Shown: positions 28,137 to 37,725, counted from the stretch's first letter. The stretch: 64,000 nucleotides of DNA from Mycolicibacterium gadium (GCF_010728925.1 NZ_AP022608.1:4526001-4590000), one strand, 5' to 3'. The notes: generated by a model not told the origin, from the sequence alone. Made by a program: numbers and translations.

Positions 28137-31100
28137 CTACATCCGCCCTTCGCGGCGCAGCAGATCCGCGGCGCTCACTCCGCCGCCGCGTCGCTTCGGC
28201 TGCTCTTCGGCGGCAGCGTTGAGTTTCTCGGTGGCAGTGTCGGGATCCTCTGCGCGTTGGGCGGGAATCGCCGTTGTCGCAGCGTCGTCGGGCTGCTGCG
28301 GCTGTGCCCTGTCCTGCGGCGGCGGGGTCCCCAGCGGGCGTCCCCTGCCTTGCAACGGGGTCCCCGGACCCGGGTCTTCCGACGCGGGCGCGCCCGGCAT
28401 CTTGCGGGTGGACGCGGTCGACGGGCGGCCGCGGCCCTCGGTGGCCGGCCTTCTGCTCGGCGACGGCGTCGGCTGACCGGCAGGCGCGCCGGTGCCGCGC
28501 AGTTCGCCGAGCCACGACTCGATCTCGCGCTCTTCCCGCGGGGGCGGGGGACCGGCGGCCGAGCGGGTGGCGGCCGCGGCGTTGTGCACGGCGTTGCGCA
28601 CCGCGTCCCGTGCGGTCGACAGGCGCGTGGTCTGCGGTTCGTCGGCGGGCGGGCGTCCGGTCGGCATGCGGGTCGTCCCCGTGGTCGACGGCGCATTCGT
28701 CCGTGGCGGCGCGGCGGCCCGGCCAGCAGCGCCGGGACGCGATGCGCCCTCCGCGGCCGGATGCGTGGGATCGTGCGGTGGGCGGGGACGGGCGGGGACC
28801 GGTGCGCCCGCACCCACCAGAGCTTCGGGGTTCTCGACGGATTCGCGCACCGCTGGCCGCTTACGCTCGTCGGGCAGCTCGGTCTCACCGAGGCCGAGGC
28901 GTTCCTGGATCCGCTTCATCCAGCGCGGCGCCCACCAGCAGTCGTCGCCGAGCAGCTTCATGATCGCCGGCACCAGGAACATACGGACGATGGTGGCGTC
29001 CAGCAGCAAGGCGATCAGCAGGCCGAACGCGAGGTACTTCATCATCACCAGGTCGGAGAACACGAACGCGCCCGCCACGACCGCGAGAACCAGTGCGGCA
29101 CCGGTGATCAGCCGGCCCGTGGTGGCTGTGCCGATGCGGATTGCCTCGGCGGTGGACATGCCGCGTTCGCGGGCCTCCACCATTCGGGACACCAGGAACA
29201 CCTCGTAGTCAGTGGACAGACCCCAGATCACCGCGATGATCAGACCGATCATCGGAGCCATCAGCGGCTGTGGTGTGTAGTTCATCAGGCCGGAGCCGTG
29301 GCCGTCGACGAACATCCACGTGAGCACGCCCATCGTGGAGCCGAGCGTGAGCGCGCTCATCACCGCGGCCTTGATCGGCAACACCACCGAACCGAACGCC
29401 AGGAACATCAGGATGGTCGTGGTGACGATCAGGATGGTCACCATCAACGGCAGCTTGTCGAACAGGGCGTGGATGCTGTCCTGCTCCAGCGCGGGGGTAC
29501 CGCCGACGGAGATCGTGAGTCCGCGCGGCGGGGAGATCGAGCGCAGCTCGTCGACCTTCTTCGCGGCGTCGTTGCGGTCGACCAAGCCGTTCTGGATGAC
29601 GCGCACTGACGGATCGGTGGACTCACCTCCACGGGCCTGCCACATCTTCGAGGGATCGCCGTCGGGCTCGATGAACCCGGGGACCGTCATGGCCTTGCTG
29701 CGGATCTCCGCGACCTGCTGGTCGGTCACCGGCTGGCCGTCGGTGTTCTCAATCACCAGCGTCAGCGGTTCGGTGCGGAATCCGGGGAAGGTCTTGTCGA
29801 AGTTCTCCTGCGCCGAGCGAACGGAGTTGTCGGGCGGCAGGTACTTCTCGCTGATGCCGCCGAGCGCCAGCTGCCCCAGCGGGATGACGAGCACGATCAT
29901 GGCGATCGCGATGGGGGCGGCGAAGGCGACGGGTCGCTTCATCACGACGTTGACGAGCTTGCCCCAGAAGCCCTTCTCGACCTCGGCGCGCGTCTTGGTC
30001 TTCTGCGTCTTCTCGGCGAGCCAGTTCAGCCACCACACGATCGGGGTGCGGGCCAGCGGGACATAGCGCGCGAGCACGACGCCGACGACAACCACGGCGA
30101 CGAAGATGACGATGCCCATCAACACCCAGTAGAGGGCGGTGCCCAGAGTGTCCTTCGAAGCCGAGATGGCGTAGGCGAGACCGCCCAGCAGGGTGATGTA
30201 ACCGAGCGTCAGGCCGATCAACGCAAACTGCGCGCCCTGCTCACCGGTCTCCCTGATCCGCTTGCGCGCCAGGTGTCCGAGCGCGATGCCCACCGGCGGG
30301 ACCAGCAGGCCGGTCGGGATCGACGCGATCGCCAACGTGTTGGTGCGCGGGTTGCCCGGGTCGGACCTGATGGTGTCCGGCTCGGCGAACTTCATCAGCC
30401 AGCGCACGCCGAGGGCGTCGACCCGAGAGCCGAGAATGGCGAGCGCGGCGGGCAGCACGGTGATCGACAGGATCGCCGCGAGCATGACCGACGCGATGAT
30501 CGCGTAGGTGATCGACTTCAGGAAGCCCTGCGGGAACAGCAACAGTGGCACCGAGGACGCCACGAGGATGACCGCGGAGAACATGATGGTGCGCCCCGAC
30601 GTCATCACCGAGCGACGTACGGCAGCCTCGGTGTCGTAGCCCTCGGCGATCTCCTCGCGAAACCGGCTCACCATGAAGAGGCCGTAGTCGACCGCGATGC
30701 CGAGACCCATGAGCGTGACCACGGGTTGGGCGAAGAAGTGCACCGGCATGAACTCGGCGAGCAGTCGCATGATGCCCAGCGCGCCCGCGATGGTCAGGCC
30801 ACCGATGATGCCCGGGAGCGCTGCCGCGACCACGCCGCCGAACACGAAGAACAGCACGACACAGACCAGCGGGATGGCGGCCACCTCGGCGCGCTTCTGG
30901 TCCTCGCCGATGGTGCCGGTGAGCTCGCTGGCCAGCGGTTGCAGGCCGGCGAGCTGGATATTGCCGTCGTTGACCTTGCGCAGGTCGGGCTCGATCGCCT
31001 GGTAGTTCTTCAGAATCGTGTCGTCGTCATCGCCCTTGAGCGGGACGCTGATGAACGTCGTCGACATGTCCGACGTCTTCATCTGCTGGACCGTCGGGTC

Positions 31101-31454
31101 GTCGCTGTTGGGGGCGCGCAGCCAGCCCACCCAGCCGACCATTTTGTCCTCGTGGTCCGCGACGAGCTGGTTGAGCTCGTCGGTGACCTTCTTCATCCAC
31201 TCGGGGTCGTCGACCTTCTTGCCGTCGGGCGGCGTGAGTATCGCCACCACGTGGCTGGTTCGGTCACGCCCGTACGCCTCGTCGGCGGTTACCGAGGCGT
31301 GGACGGACTGGCTGCCCTCGTCATAGAAGCCGCTCTGCGTGACGTTCTCGCCCAGACTGATGCCGAACACGCCGCCACCGAGGCACAGTGCAACCATGAC
31401 GCCGATGACGGAGTACCGAAACCGGTACACCATCCGACCCCACCAGGCGAACAC
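28137..31454 (-). CDS. mmpL3: Trehalose monomycolate flippase MmpL3 with an inserted DUF4190-like membrane segment
   Basis: 1105 residues from a GTG at 31454. Exports trehalose monomycolate for the outer membrane. Proton-relay pairs are Asp256/Tyr257 (GIAVDYGLFM) and Asp749/Tyr750 (STDYEVFLVSR). The first pair has the M. tuberculosis number exactly; the second is shifted by 104 from Asp645. The extra residues (about 357-473) sit in the cytosolic link between the two halves and contain LAIASIPTGLLVPPVGIALG, HLARKRIRETGEQGAQFALI and LTLGYI, the DUF4190 pattern, plus a further hydrophobic helix. The C-terminal tail (about 840-1105) is Pro/Arg/Thr-rich. It is last in the trmB-NYN-mmpL3 operon. 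Confidence 0.96.
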   Translation of the reverse strand: MFAWWGRMVYRFRYSVIGVMVALCLGGGVFGISLGENVTQSGFYDEGSQSVHASVTADEAYGRDRTSHVVAILTPPDGKKVDDPEWMKKVTDELNQLVADHEDKMVGWVGWLRAPNSDDPTVQQMKTSDMSTTFISVPLKGDDDDTILKNYQAIEPDLRKVNDGNIQLAGLQPLASELTGTIGEDQKRAEVAAIPLVCVVLFFVFGGVVAAALPGIIGGLTIAGALGIMRLLAEFMPVHFFAQPVVTLMGLGIAVDYGLFMVSRFREEIAEGYDTEAAVRRSVMTSGRTIMFSAVILVASSVPLLLFPQGFLKSITYAIIASVMLAAILSITVLPAALAILGSRVDALGVRWLMKFAEPDTIRSDPGNPRTNTLAIASIPTGLLVPPVGIALGHLARKRIRETGEQGAQFALIGLTLGYITLLGGLAYAISASKDTLGTALYWVLMGIVIFVAVVVVGVVLARYVPLARTPIVWWLNWLAEKTQKTKTRAEVEKGFWGKLVNVVMKRPVAFAAPIAIAMIVLVIPLGQLALGGISEKYLPPDNSVRSAQENFDKTFPGFRTEPLTLVIENTDGQPVTDQQVAEIRSKAMTVPGFIEPDGDPSKMWQARGGESTDPSVRVIQNGLVDRNDAAKKVDELRSISPPRGLTISVGGTPALEQDSIHALFDKLPLMVTILIVTTTILMFLAFGSVVLPIKAAVMSALTLGSTMGVLTWMFVDGHGSGLMNYTPQPLMAPMIGLIIAVIWGLSTDYEVFLVSRMVEARERGMSTAEAIRIGTATTGRLITGAALVLAVVAGAFVFSDLVMMKYLAFGLLIALLLDATIVRMFLVPAIMKLLGDDCWWAPRWMKRIQERLGLGETELPDERKRPAVRESVENPEALVGAGAPVPARPRPPHDPTHPAAEGASRPGAAGRAAAPPRTNAPSTTGTTRMPTGRPPADEPQTTRLSTARDAVRNAVHNAAAATRSAAGPPPPREEREIESWLGELRGTGAPAGQPTPSPSRRPATEGRGRPSTASTRKMPGAPASEDPGPGTPLQGRGRPLGTPPPQDRAQPQQPDDAATTAIPAQRAEDPDTATEKLNAAAEEQPKRRGGGVSAADLLRREGRM

Positions 31455-31498
31455 CTAAGCTCCTAACGCTCACAAATCTTCAAGGCGACCCGCGCATT

Positions 31499-32182
31499 TC
31501 ACGTGTTGACGCGCGAGGTCAGCAACGATGACAGCGGCCGGAACGGCTGCAGCCAAGCCCCCTGCTCGGGCAGCGAATCCAGTCCGATCCGCGGCAATGG
31601 CTCCCGGAAAACACCAGGGATGTCCTCCAGGTCGACGAACACCAAGGTATCCGACGCTAGCGCCCAGCTCGCATGTTCGCGAAATCCGAGCACCTGCACA
31701 GGCACGCCGTCGCGGGCGATTTCCTCCAACGGCTGTTTGAATGCTTGACCGTCGGCCGAGGCCACCAGCACACCGGCCAGGCCCTCACTCCTGCGAAGCG
31801 CGATGTGATTGAGCATGTCGATGTCGACGTCACTGTCTTCATCGATCTTCGGTTTCGCGAACACCGCGAAGCCGACGTTACGCAATGCCTCCACCCAAGG
31901 TCGAACCACATCGGCGCTACCAGGGGCGATGTTCGTGAACACGGTGGCTTCGGGCTCCAGCGAGACGTCGGGCCGGGTCGCCGACAGCTCCGCCGTCCGC
32001 GACAGCAACCAGCGGCCCAGCGCGTCGAACCGGGGCCGGTGCGCCGCGGTGGGCCGACCGCCGAGGATCGAGCCGAGGCCCATGTCCAGGTTGGGCGCAT
32101 CCCAGACGAGCAGCACCCGACCGGTTGCGGGCGGCGTTTCGGCCACATCCGAAATCCGCGCGATGTCTTCGGTGAGGCTCAT
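31499..32182 (-). CDS. NYN (PIN-like) domain protein (Rv0207c family)
   Basis: 227 residues. A NYN/PIN-like nuclease fold is indicated by VLLVWDAPNLDMGLG (first acidic site), VFAKPKIDEDSDVDIDML (second) and GVLVASADGQAFKQPLEEI (third), followed by a strand VPVQVLGF. Homologues may process RNA; the target is unknown. ATGA overlap with trmB and a 44-base gap to mmpL3 make it the middle gene of a conserved operon. Confidence 0.88.
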   Translation of the reverse strand: MSLTEDIARISDVAETPPATGRVLLVWDAPNLDMGLGSILGGRPTAAHRPRFDALGRWLLSRTAELSATRPDVSLEPEATVFTNIAPGSADVVRPWVEALRNVGFAVFAKPKIDEDSDVDIDMLNHIALRRSEGLAGVLVASADGQAFKQPLEEIARDGVPVQVLGFREHASWALASDTLVFVDLEDIPGVFREPLPRIGLDSLPEQGAWLQPFRPLSSLLTSRVNT

Positions 32183-32952
32183 TGGGCCTTCTCCCAGAGC
32201 AGTTCGGTGACCACGGGGCCTGCGAGAGCCTTGCGCTCGTACTTCGTCACCGGCCGATCGACCGAGATGGGAAGGGCGTCCTCGATGCCCACGCGGCGTA
32301 ACCGCGGTTCGGCGTCACCGACCTCGGCGATGTGCTCGGCGTAACCCATGTGGTCCGTCGCGGCGTGCAGCACACCGCCGGGCCTCAGCCGGTCGGCGAT
32401 CAGCGCCATGGTCGCGGTTTGCAGCAGCCGGCGCTTGTGGTGGCGGGCCTTGGGCCACGGGTCGGGAAAGAAGACCCGCACCCCGGTCAGCGAGTCCGCC
32501 CCGAACATGTACTGCAGGACGTCGACGCCGTCGCCGCGGACCAGGCGGATATTGCGGACCCGCTCGCGGTCGATACCGGACAGCAGCTGTGCCAGCCCGC
32601 GACGGTAGACCTCGACGGCGACCACATCGATGTTCGGTTCTGCCTGTGCCATCGCCAATGTCGAGGTGCCCGCGCCGCAGCCGATCTCGACGACGATCGG
32701 TGCCTTGCGTCCGAACCAGGCCTCGGTGTCCAACGCGGGGGCCGGGCCGTCGCCGTCGCGGGCGTGCATGCCCAGCTCAGGCCAGAGCCGGTCCCACGTG
32801 GCCTGCTGTGCGCCACTCAACGTCGTCCGGCGGGTTCTGAAGCTCGTCACCCGGGGGTGCAGATGTGACGGGGGTGGTGCCCCGACTTCCGCCGGCTCAG
32901 CCGGCAGTCCCACTCCCGCGCTACCCGAAAGCATCCGTCCATCGTCGCTCAT
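32179..32952 (-). CDS. trmB: tRNA (guanine-N7)-methyltransferase
   Basis: 257 residues from the ATG at 32952; an ATG at 32994 would add 14. The SAM motif VVEIGCGAGTSTLAMA and the TrmB signature VRVFFPDPWPKARHHKRRL are unmistakable, with TKYERKALAGP at the C-terminus contacting tRNA. Catalyses m7G46 formation in the variable loop of tRNA. First gene of the operon leading to mmpL3, as in Rv0208c-Rv0206c. Confidence 0.95.
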   Translation of the reverse strand: MSDDGRMLSGSAGVGLPAEPAEVGAPPPSHLHPRVTSFRTRRTTLSGAQQATWDRLWPELGMHARDGDGPAPALDTEAWFGRKAPIVVEIGCGAGTSTLAMAQAEPNIDVVAVEVYRRGLAQLLSGIDRERVRNIRLVRGDGVDVLQYMFGADSLTGVRVFFPDPWPKARHHKRRLLQTATMALIADRLRPGGVLHAATDHMGYAEHIAEVGDAEPRLRRVGIEDALPISVDRPVTKYERKALAGPVVTELLWEKAQ

Positions 32953-33137
32953 CAAGGGGGGAGTACCCGCATCGTGGTACATATTGATACCCAACAGTTG
33001 CCTTCGACTGCTACGCCTCGACCACGGGCTGCCGGTTTACTCCCAACGGCCACAACTACCGCTCGCGACATGCCTGCGGAGGTGCCAACATCGTGGGTGG
33101 GGAAGGGGGCCACCGACCGTGGTACTCCGTGGGGAGC

Positions 33138-34118
33138 ATGGAGGCTGCTGAGATTTTCGTTGACGTCTTGACGCAATTCGCTGAGCAGAGTCGTAATCCG
33201 CGGTTGGCGCCGATCATTCGGCGGGCCGCTGCGCCGGTAGGCGTTGCCGTGTGCGGTCGCCGAGGTGTCGGACGGAACACGGTGGCCGCCGCGCTGGCCG
33301 ACGCGGGTGTCGCGGTGAGGGCGGACGCCGCCGACGTCACCGTGCTCGTCGTCGCCGAGACCCTCAAGCCCGAGGATCTGATCGTGGCCAACCGTTCGGA
33401 CAAGCCGACGGTGGTCATCTTGAACAAGGCGGACCTGAGCGCGTTCGGTGACGCCGGGCCGCTGGCAACCGCGCAGCGCCATGCCACCGCACTGCGCGCG
33501 CTGACGGATGCGCCCACCGTGCCGGTGGTGGGTCTGCTTGCCCGCGCCGAGCTGGACGAGGAACTGATGACCGCGTTGCAGACGCTGGTGGATGCGCCCG
33601 CGGACCTCACCTCGACCGACGCTTTCGTGCACTCCGACCATCCGCTGTCGGCCGAGACGAGAAATCGTCTGCTCGACGTGCTGGACCGGTTCGGCATTGC
33701 CCACGCCGTGCTGGCCGTCGAAGGCGGCGCCGACCTCGCGGCAGTTCGGGCGCTGCTGCGCCGGACAAGCCGGATCGATGAGGCGGTCGCGCAGGTGGCG
33801 GCGGCCGGCGCGGCGATCCGGTACCGGCGGGTGCGCGCGGGGATCGACGAATTACGCTCGCTGGCAATGCGATCCGACGATCGACAGCTAGCTGAATTTC
33901 TCGTCACCGACGACATGGTGCTGGCCGTGATGGGCGCCGCCGTTGAGGCGGTGGAGGCTGACGGCGTGCGCGTCGATCGGGGTGACGATCCCGCCGCGCA
34001 TCGCCGCCGCGCCGTGCACTGGCGGCGGTACGGCTGCGGCCCGGTCAACGCCCTGCACCGGAGGTATTCGGCCGATATCTGCCGAGGCTCGCTGCGTCTG
34101 CTCGGGCGGTCCCGGTGA
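33138..34118 (+). CDS. P-loop-degenerate GTPase-like protein (Rv0209 family)
   Basis: 326 residues from the ATG at 33138 behind GGGGAG. A Ras-like G-domain outline is visible: the P-loop region VAVCGRRGVGRNTVAAAL, a second strand, and VVILNKADL, a proper G4 motif. The Walker A lysine is replaced by Arg-Asn (GVGRN instead of GxGKS/T), so GTP hydrolysis is doubtful. The C-terminal half is helical and Arg-rich. It overlaps the next gene by four bases; the pair is conserved as Rv0209-Rv0210. Function unknown; a dynamin-like heteromer is one possibility. Confidence 0.75.
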   Translation: MEAAEIFVDVLTQFAEQSRNPRLAPIIRRAAAPVGVAVCGRRGVGRNTVAAALADAGVAVRADAADVTVLVVAETLKPEDLIVANRSDKPTVVILNKADLSAFGDAGPLATAQRHATALRALTDAPTVPVVGLLARAELDEELMTALQTLVDAPADLTSTDAFVHSDHPLSAETRNRLLDVLDRFGIAHAVLAVEGGADLAAVRALLRRTSRIDEAVAQVAAAGAAIRYRRVRAGIDELRSLAMRSDDRQLAEFLVTDDMVLAVMGAAVEAVEADGVRVDRGDDPAAHRRRAVHWRRYGCGPVNALHRRYSADICRGSLRLLGRSR

Positions 34119-35575
34119 CCAGCGAGAGCACCGATACACGGGTAGATCCGGTCGCCGCGGCCGACGCCCTGGTTGCAGCGGTCGAGCCAAGTCTGACGTC
34201 GCCCGGTGTTCAGGGCCGCGACGTCGTGCTGGTGGTGGGTCCGTGGCTGGCCGGTACCACCAGCCTGATCGCAGCGTTGCGAGAGCAGTTGCCCGAGCAC
34301 ACTTTCGTCGAATCCGAGGAACTGCATCCGACGCATGCTCCGACGGCCGTCGTCTTCACCGTGTCCGCGATCGCACCGATGACCGAATCGGAGTGTGCGC
34401 TAATCGATTTGGCCAGCAGATATACCGACCTGGTGATCGGTGTGGTGTCGAAGATCGATGCGCACCGCCACTGGCGCGAGGTACTGGCTGCAAATCGCGA
34501 GCTACTGACGCAACGCACGCCGAACTACGCCCAGGTGCAGTGGGTGGGTGCCGCGGCCGCACCCGATCTGGGTGCGGCTCGCATCGACGAGCTTGTCGGC
34601 CTGCTGCGGCAGTGTCTGTCCGGTGCCGATGTCGCGCGCCGAAACCGTCTGCGCGCGTGGGAAACCCGGCTGCTCGCTGATATCGCACACTACCGGGCCG
34701 ACGGTGACGGGACGGACCGGCGGGCCCGGGTGAGCGCACTGCACTCCAAACGCGACGACATCCTGAGCCGCCGACGGCTGTCGAAGTCCGAACGCGCGAT
34801 CGCGTTGCGTAGCCAACTGCAGCAGGCCCGTGTGCAGCTGGGGCACTTCGCCCGTAACCGCTGCACGTCCGTGCGCAGTGAACTGGCCGAGGACGCCGCG
34901 CAGTTGACCCGCCTCAAGATCGGCACGTTCGAGACGCGGCTGCGGGCCCGCATGCGCGAGGTCGTCGACGAGGTGGAGGAGGGCATCACCGATCAGCTGA
35001 CGGACGTGGCGACGGAGGCGGGCCTACCCGTGCCGCCGGCCGCCGCACCCCCGTCGACACCCGAGATCCCCGCACCGCCACTCCAATCACGTCGGCAGGA
35101 AACCCAGTTGATGATGATCCTCGGCGCCGGCTTCGGGCTCGGGGTGGCGCTCGTGGTGACCCGGCTGTTCGCCGGGCTTGCACCCGGGATGACCGTCGCG
35201 GGACTTGCGGCAGGAGGCGTCGTCGGGCTGGTGCTGACGGTGTGGGTGGTCGGCATTCGCGGGCTGCTGCACGATCGAGGGGTGCTCGACCGCTGGATCA
35301 GCGACGCCGTCAACGTATTGCGGTCCGCGGTGGAGGAGCGGGTCGCCACTCGGATCCTGGTCGCCGAGACGGCGCTTACCTCCGAGCTCGCCCACCATGA
35401 CGAGGTGGAGGGCGCCACTGCCGCGGGCCGGGTTGCCGAGATCGACGCCGAACTGCGCGACCACGCGCTGCAGACGGCCAATGCGGCGAAGGCCAGGGAC
35501 CGCCGGCTGCCCCCGCTGTTGGCGGCCGTCGACGCCGTCCGGGCCGAGCTGTACGGAAAAGCCACGACCAGCTGA
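34115..35575 (+). CDS. Dynamin-like membrane protein with a degenerate P-loop (Rv0210 family)
   Basis: 486 residues. An N-terminal GTPase-like domain (VLVVGPWLAGTTSLIAAL, lacking the P-loop Lys; VVSKIDAHR in the G4 position) is followed by long helices (about 200-300, SKRDDILSRRRLSKSERAIAL), two adjacent membrane segments (MMILGAGFGLGVALVVTRLF and AGLAAGGVVGLVLTVWVV, about 330-385), and another helical arm. This order resembles bacterial dynamin-like proteins with a membrane paddle. It is coupled by overlap to the gene before. Role unknown. Confidence 0.78.
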   Translation: MTSESTDTRVDPVAAADALVAAVEPSLTSPGVQGRDVVLVVGPWLAGTTSLIAALREQLPEHTFVESEELHPTHAPTAVVFTVSAIAPMTESECALIDLASRYTDLVIGVVSKIDAHRHWREVLAANRELLTQRTPNYAQVQWVGAAAAPDLGAARIDELVGLLRQCLSGADVARRNRLRAWETRLLADIAHYRADGDGTDRRARVSALHSKRDDILSRRRLSKSERAIALRSQLQQARVQLGHFARNRCTSVRSELAEDAAQLTRLKIGTFETRLRARMREVVDEVEEGITDQLTDVATEAGLPVPPAAAPPSTPEIPAPPLQSRRQETQLMMILGAGFGLGVALVVTRLFAGLAPGMTVAGLAAGGVVGLVLTVWVVGIRGLLHDRGVLDRWISDAVNVLRSAVEERVATRILVAETALTSELAHHDEVEGATAAGRVAEIDAELRDHALQTANAAKARDRRLPPLLAAVDAVRAELYGKATTS

Positions 35576-35785
35576 ATCGATACACCGCGCACACAGCCTC
35601 TGAGCGGGTCTTCTGAATCGTTCCTGTGAGTGATCGGACATAGATCCGATTTACCGCGGGTATGTCACCCGCGTTAACCTCTTTATTACAGGGACGACCG
35701 AGACGCGCTGCCTTTCATTGGTACACGCTCCTCAGTCCCGGGTCCTGGCAGAAACGCATACGCAGCAAGATTGCAGGAGACACAC
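35576..35785 (+). promoter_or_regulatory. pckG upstream region with two inverted repeats
   Basis: 210 bases. ATCGGA (35633-35638) pairs with TCCGAT (35645-35650), and CGCGGGT (35655-35661) pairs with ACCCGCG (35667-35673), followed by the AT-rich GTTAACCTCTTTATTACAGG. These may be operators for carbon-source control of pckG, or a terminator for the preceding gene. A ribosome-binding site AGGAGA (35775-35780) precedes the pckG ATG. Confidence 0.5.
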
Positions 35786-37615
35786 ATGACCGCAGCGACC
35801 ATTCCAGGTCTGGACACCGCACCGACGAAGCACAAGGGGCTGCTCGCCTGGGTCCAGGAGGTCGCCGAACTCACGCAGCCCGACCGGGTCGTGTTTGCCG
35901 ACGGGTCCGAGGAGGAAGCCGACCGGCTGTCCCAGCAGCTCGTCGAGGCCGGGACCTTCAAGCGACTCAATGACGAGAAGAAGCCGAACTCCTACCTCGC
36001 TCTGTCCGATCCCTCCGACGTCGCGCGCGTGGAATCTCGCACCTTCATCTGTTCGGAGAAGGAGATCGACGCGGGTCCGACCAACAACTGGATGGACCCC
36101 GCCGAGATGCGCGGCATCATGACCGACCTGTACCGCGGGAGCATGCGCGGCCGCACGATGTACGTCGTGCCCTTCTGTATGGGCCCCCTCGGCGCCGACG
36201 ATCCCAAGCTCGGCGTGGAGCTCACCGACTCCGAATACGTCGTGGTGTCGATGCGGACGATGACCCGGATGGGTAAGGCGGCGCTGGAGAAGATCGGCGA
36301 TGACGGCTTCTTCGTCAAGGCGCTGCACTCGATCGGCGCCCCGCTGGAGCCCGGCCAGAAGGATGTGCCGTGGCCCTGCAACGACACCAAGTACATCAGC
36401 CACTTCCCGGAGACCCGCGAGATCTGGAGCTACGGCTCGGGTTACGGCGGCAATGCGCTGCTGGGTAAGAAGTGCTACTCGCTGCGCATCGCGTCGGCGA
36501 TGGCGCACGACGAGGGCTGGCTCGCCGAGCACATGCTGATCCTCAAACTGATCTCGCCGGAGAACAAGTCGTACTACGTCGCGGCGGCGTTCCCGTCGGC
36601 GTGCGGTAAGACCAACCTGGCGATGCTGCAGCCCACGATCCCGGGCTGGCGCGCGGAGACCGTCGGTGACGACATCGCCTGGATGCGATTCGGCAAGGAC
36701 GGTCGCTTGTATGCGGTCAATCCCGAATTCGGCTTCTTCGGCGTCGCTCCCGGCACCAACTGGTCGTCGAACCCCAACGCGATGAAGACCATCGCGGCCG
36801 GCAACACCGTCTTCACCAACGTCGCGCTGACCGACGACAACGATGTCTGGTGGGAGGGCCTGGAGGGCGAGCCCGACCACCTCATCGACTGGAAGGGCAA
36901 CGACTGGGTCCTGCGCGAAACGGAAAGCAAAGCCGCGCATCCCAACTCGCGTTACTGCACCCCGATGTCGCAGTGCCCCACGCTGGCTCCGGAGTGGGAC
37001 GACCCGCAGGGCGTGCCGATCTCGGCGATCCTCTTCGGCGGCCGTCGCAAGACGACGGTGCCGCTGGTGACGCAGGCCCGCGACTGGCAGCACGGTGTGT
37101 TCATCGGTGCCACGCTGGGCTCCGAGCAGACCGCCGCCGCCGAGGGCAAGGTCGGCACCGTCCGGCGTGACCCGATGGCCATGCTGCCGTTCCTCGGCTA
37201 CAACGTCGGCGACTACTTCGCCCACTGGATCGACATCGGCAAGAACGCCGACGAATCGAAGATGCCGAAGATCTTCTTCGTCAACTGGTTCCGTCGCGGC
37301 GACGACGGCCGCTTCCTGTGGCCGGGCTTCGGCGAGAACAGCCGAGTGATGAAGTGGATCGTCGATCGCATCGAGCAGAAGGCCGGCGGGAAGACGACGC
37401 CGATCGGCATCGTGCCGACCGCTGAGGACCTCGATCTGTCCGGTCTGGATGTCGACGCGGCAGATGTCAACGAAGCACTCGCGGTCAACGTGGACGAGTG
37501 GCGTGAGGAAATCCCGCTGATCGAGGAGTGGTTCGAGTTCGTCGGTGAGAAGCTGCCGACCGGCATCAAGGACGAGTTCGACGCCCTGAAGCACCGCCTC
37601 GCCGAAGCCGAGTAG
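35786..37615 (+). CDS. pckG: Phosphoenolpyruvate carboxykinase (GTP)
   Basis: 609 residues. Interconverts oxaloacetate and phosphoenolpyruvate with GTP, the entry to gluconeogenesis from fatty acids and cholesterol. Motifs: the kinase-1a P-loop [13 protein letters not shown] with the reactive Cys273, kinase-2 [27 protein letters not shown] in the substrate region, and [21 protein letters not shown] for guanine binding. The length and motifs define the GTP-dependent family. Monocistronic, with a strong terminator 10 bases after the stop. Rv0211 orthologue; Rv0212c (nadR) and Rv0213c are missing here. Confidence 0.97.
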   Translation: MTAATIPGLDTAPTKHKGLLAWVQEVAELTQPDRVVFADGSEEEADRLSQQLVEAGTFKRLNDEKKPNSYLALSDPSDVARVESRTFICSEKEIDAGPTNNWMDPAEMRGIMTDLYRGSMRGRTMYVVPFCMGPLGADDPKLGVELTDSEYVVVSMRTMTRMGKAALEKIGDDGFFVKALHSIGAPLEPGQKDVPWPCNDTKYISHFPETREIWSYGSGYGGNALLGKKCYSLRIASAMAHDEGWLAEHMLILKLISPENKSYYVAAAFPSACGKTNLAMLQPTIPGWRAETVGDDIAWMRFGKDGRLYAVNPEFGFFGVAPGTNWSSNPNAMKTIAAGNTVFTNVALTDDNDVWWEGLEGEPDHLIDWKGNDWVLRETESKAAHPNSRYCTPMSQCPTLAPEWDDPQGVPISAILFGGRRKTTVPLVTQARDWQHGVFIGATLGSEQTAAAEGKVGTVRRDPMAMLPFLGYNVGDYFAHWIDIGKNADESKMPKIFFVNWFRRGDDGRFLWPGFGENSRVMKWIVDRIEQKAGGKTTPIGIVPTAEDLDLSGLDVDAADVNEALAVNVDEWREEIPLIEEWFEFVGEKLPTGIKDEFDALKHRLAEAE

Positions 37616-37625
37616 CGCCGCGATA

Positions 37626-37661
37626 CGCCAAAGCCCCCGCTCGCCGGCGGGGGCTTTGGCG
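37626..37661 (+). terminator. Strong intrinsic terminator after pckG
   Basis: A perfect 15-bp stem, CGCCAAAGCCCCCGC and its complement, with a 6-base loop, starting 10 bases after the pckG stop. It lacks a T-run on the plus strand, common for mycobacterial terminators. Confidence 0.9.
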
Positions 37662-37686
37662 TGCCCCGGGTAGCCCGCCGTACCCT

Positions 37687-37719
37687 CTTGACACCTGTCA
37701 AGATCGCACATCGTAGAGT
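37687..37719 (+). promoter_or_regulatory. fadD4 promoter with a palindrome over the -35 region
   Basis: CTTGACA-CC-TGTCAAG (37687-37702) is a 7-bp-arm palindrome containing a consensus TTGACA. TAGAGT (37714-37719) fits a mycobacterial -10 element and ends six bases before the fadD4 ATG, implying a leaderless transcript. The spacer would be 20 bases, longer than usual, so the TTGACA may matter mainly as part of the operator. Confidence 0.6.
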
Positions 37720-37725
37720 CGGCGC

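Noticed and set aside
28122..29609. Long plus-strand open frame opposite mmpL3
   Set aside because: Low-complexity Arg/His/Gly translation without domain features; it is the shadow of the highly biased mmpL3 codons.
35732..37711. 659-codon minus-strand open frame opposite pckG
   Set aside because: No recognisable motif, and it runs through the pckG terminator; pckG is unambiguous.
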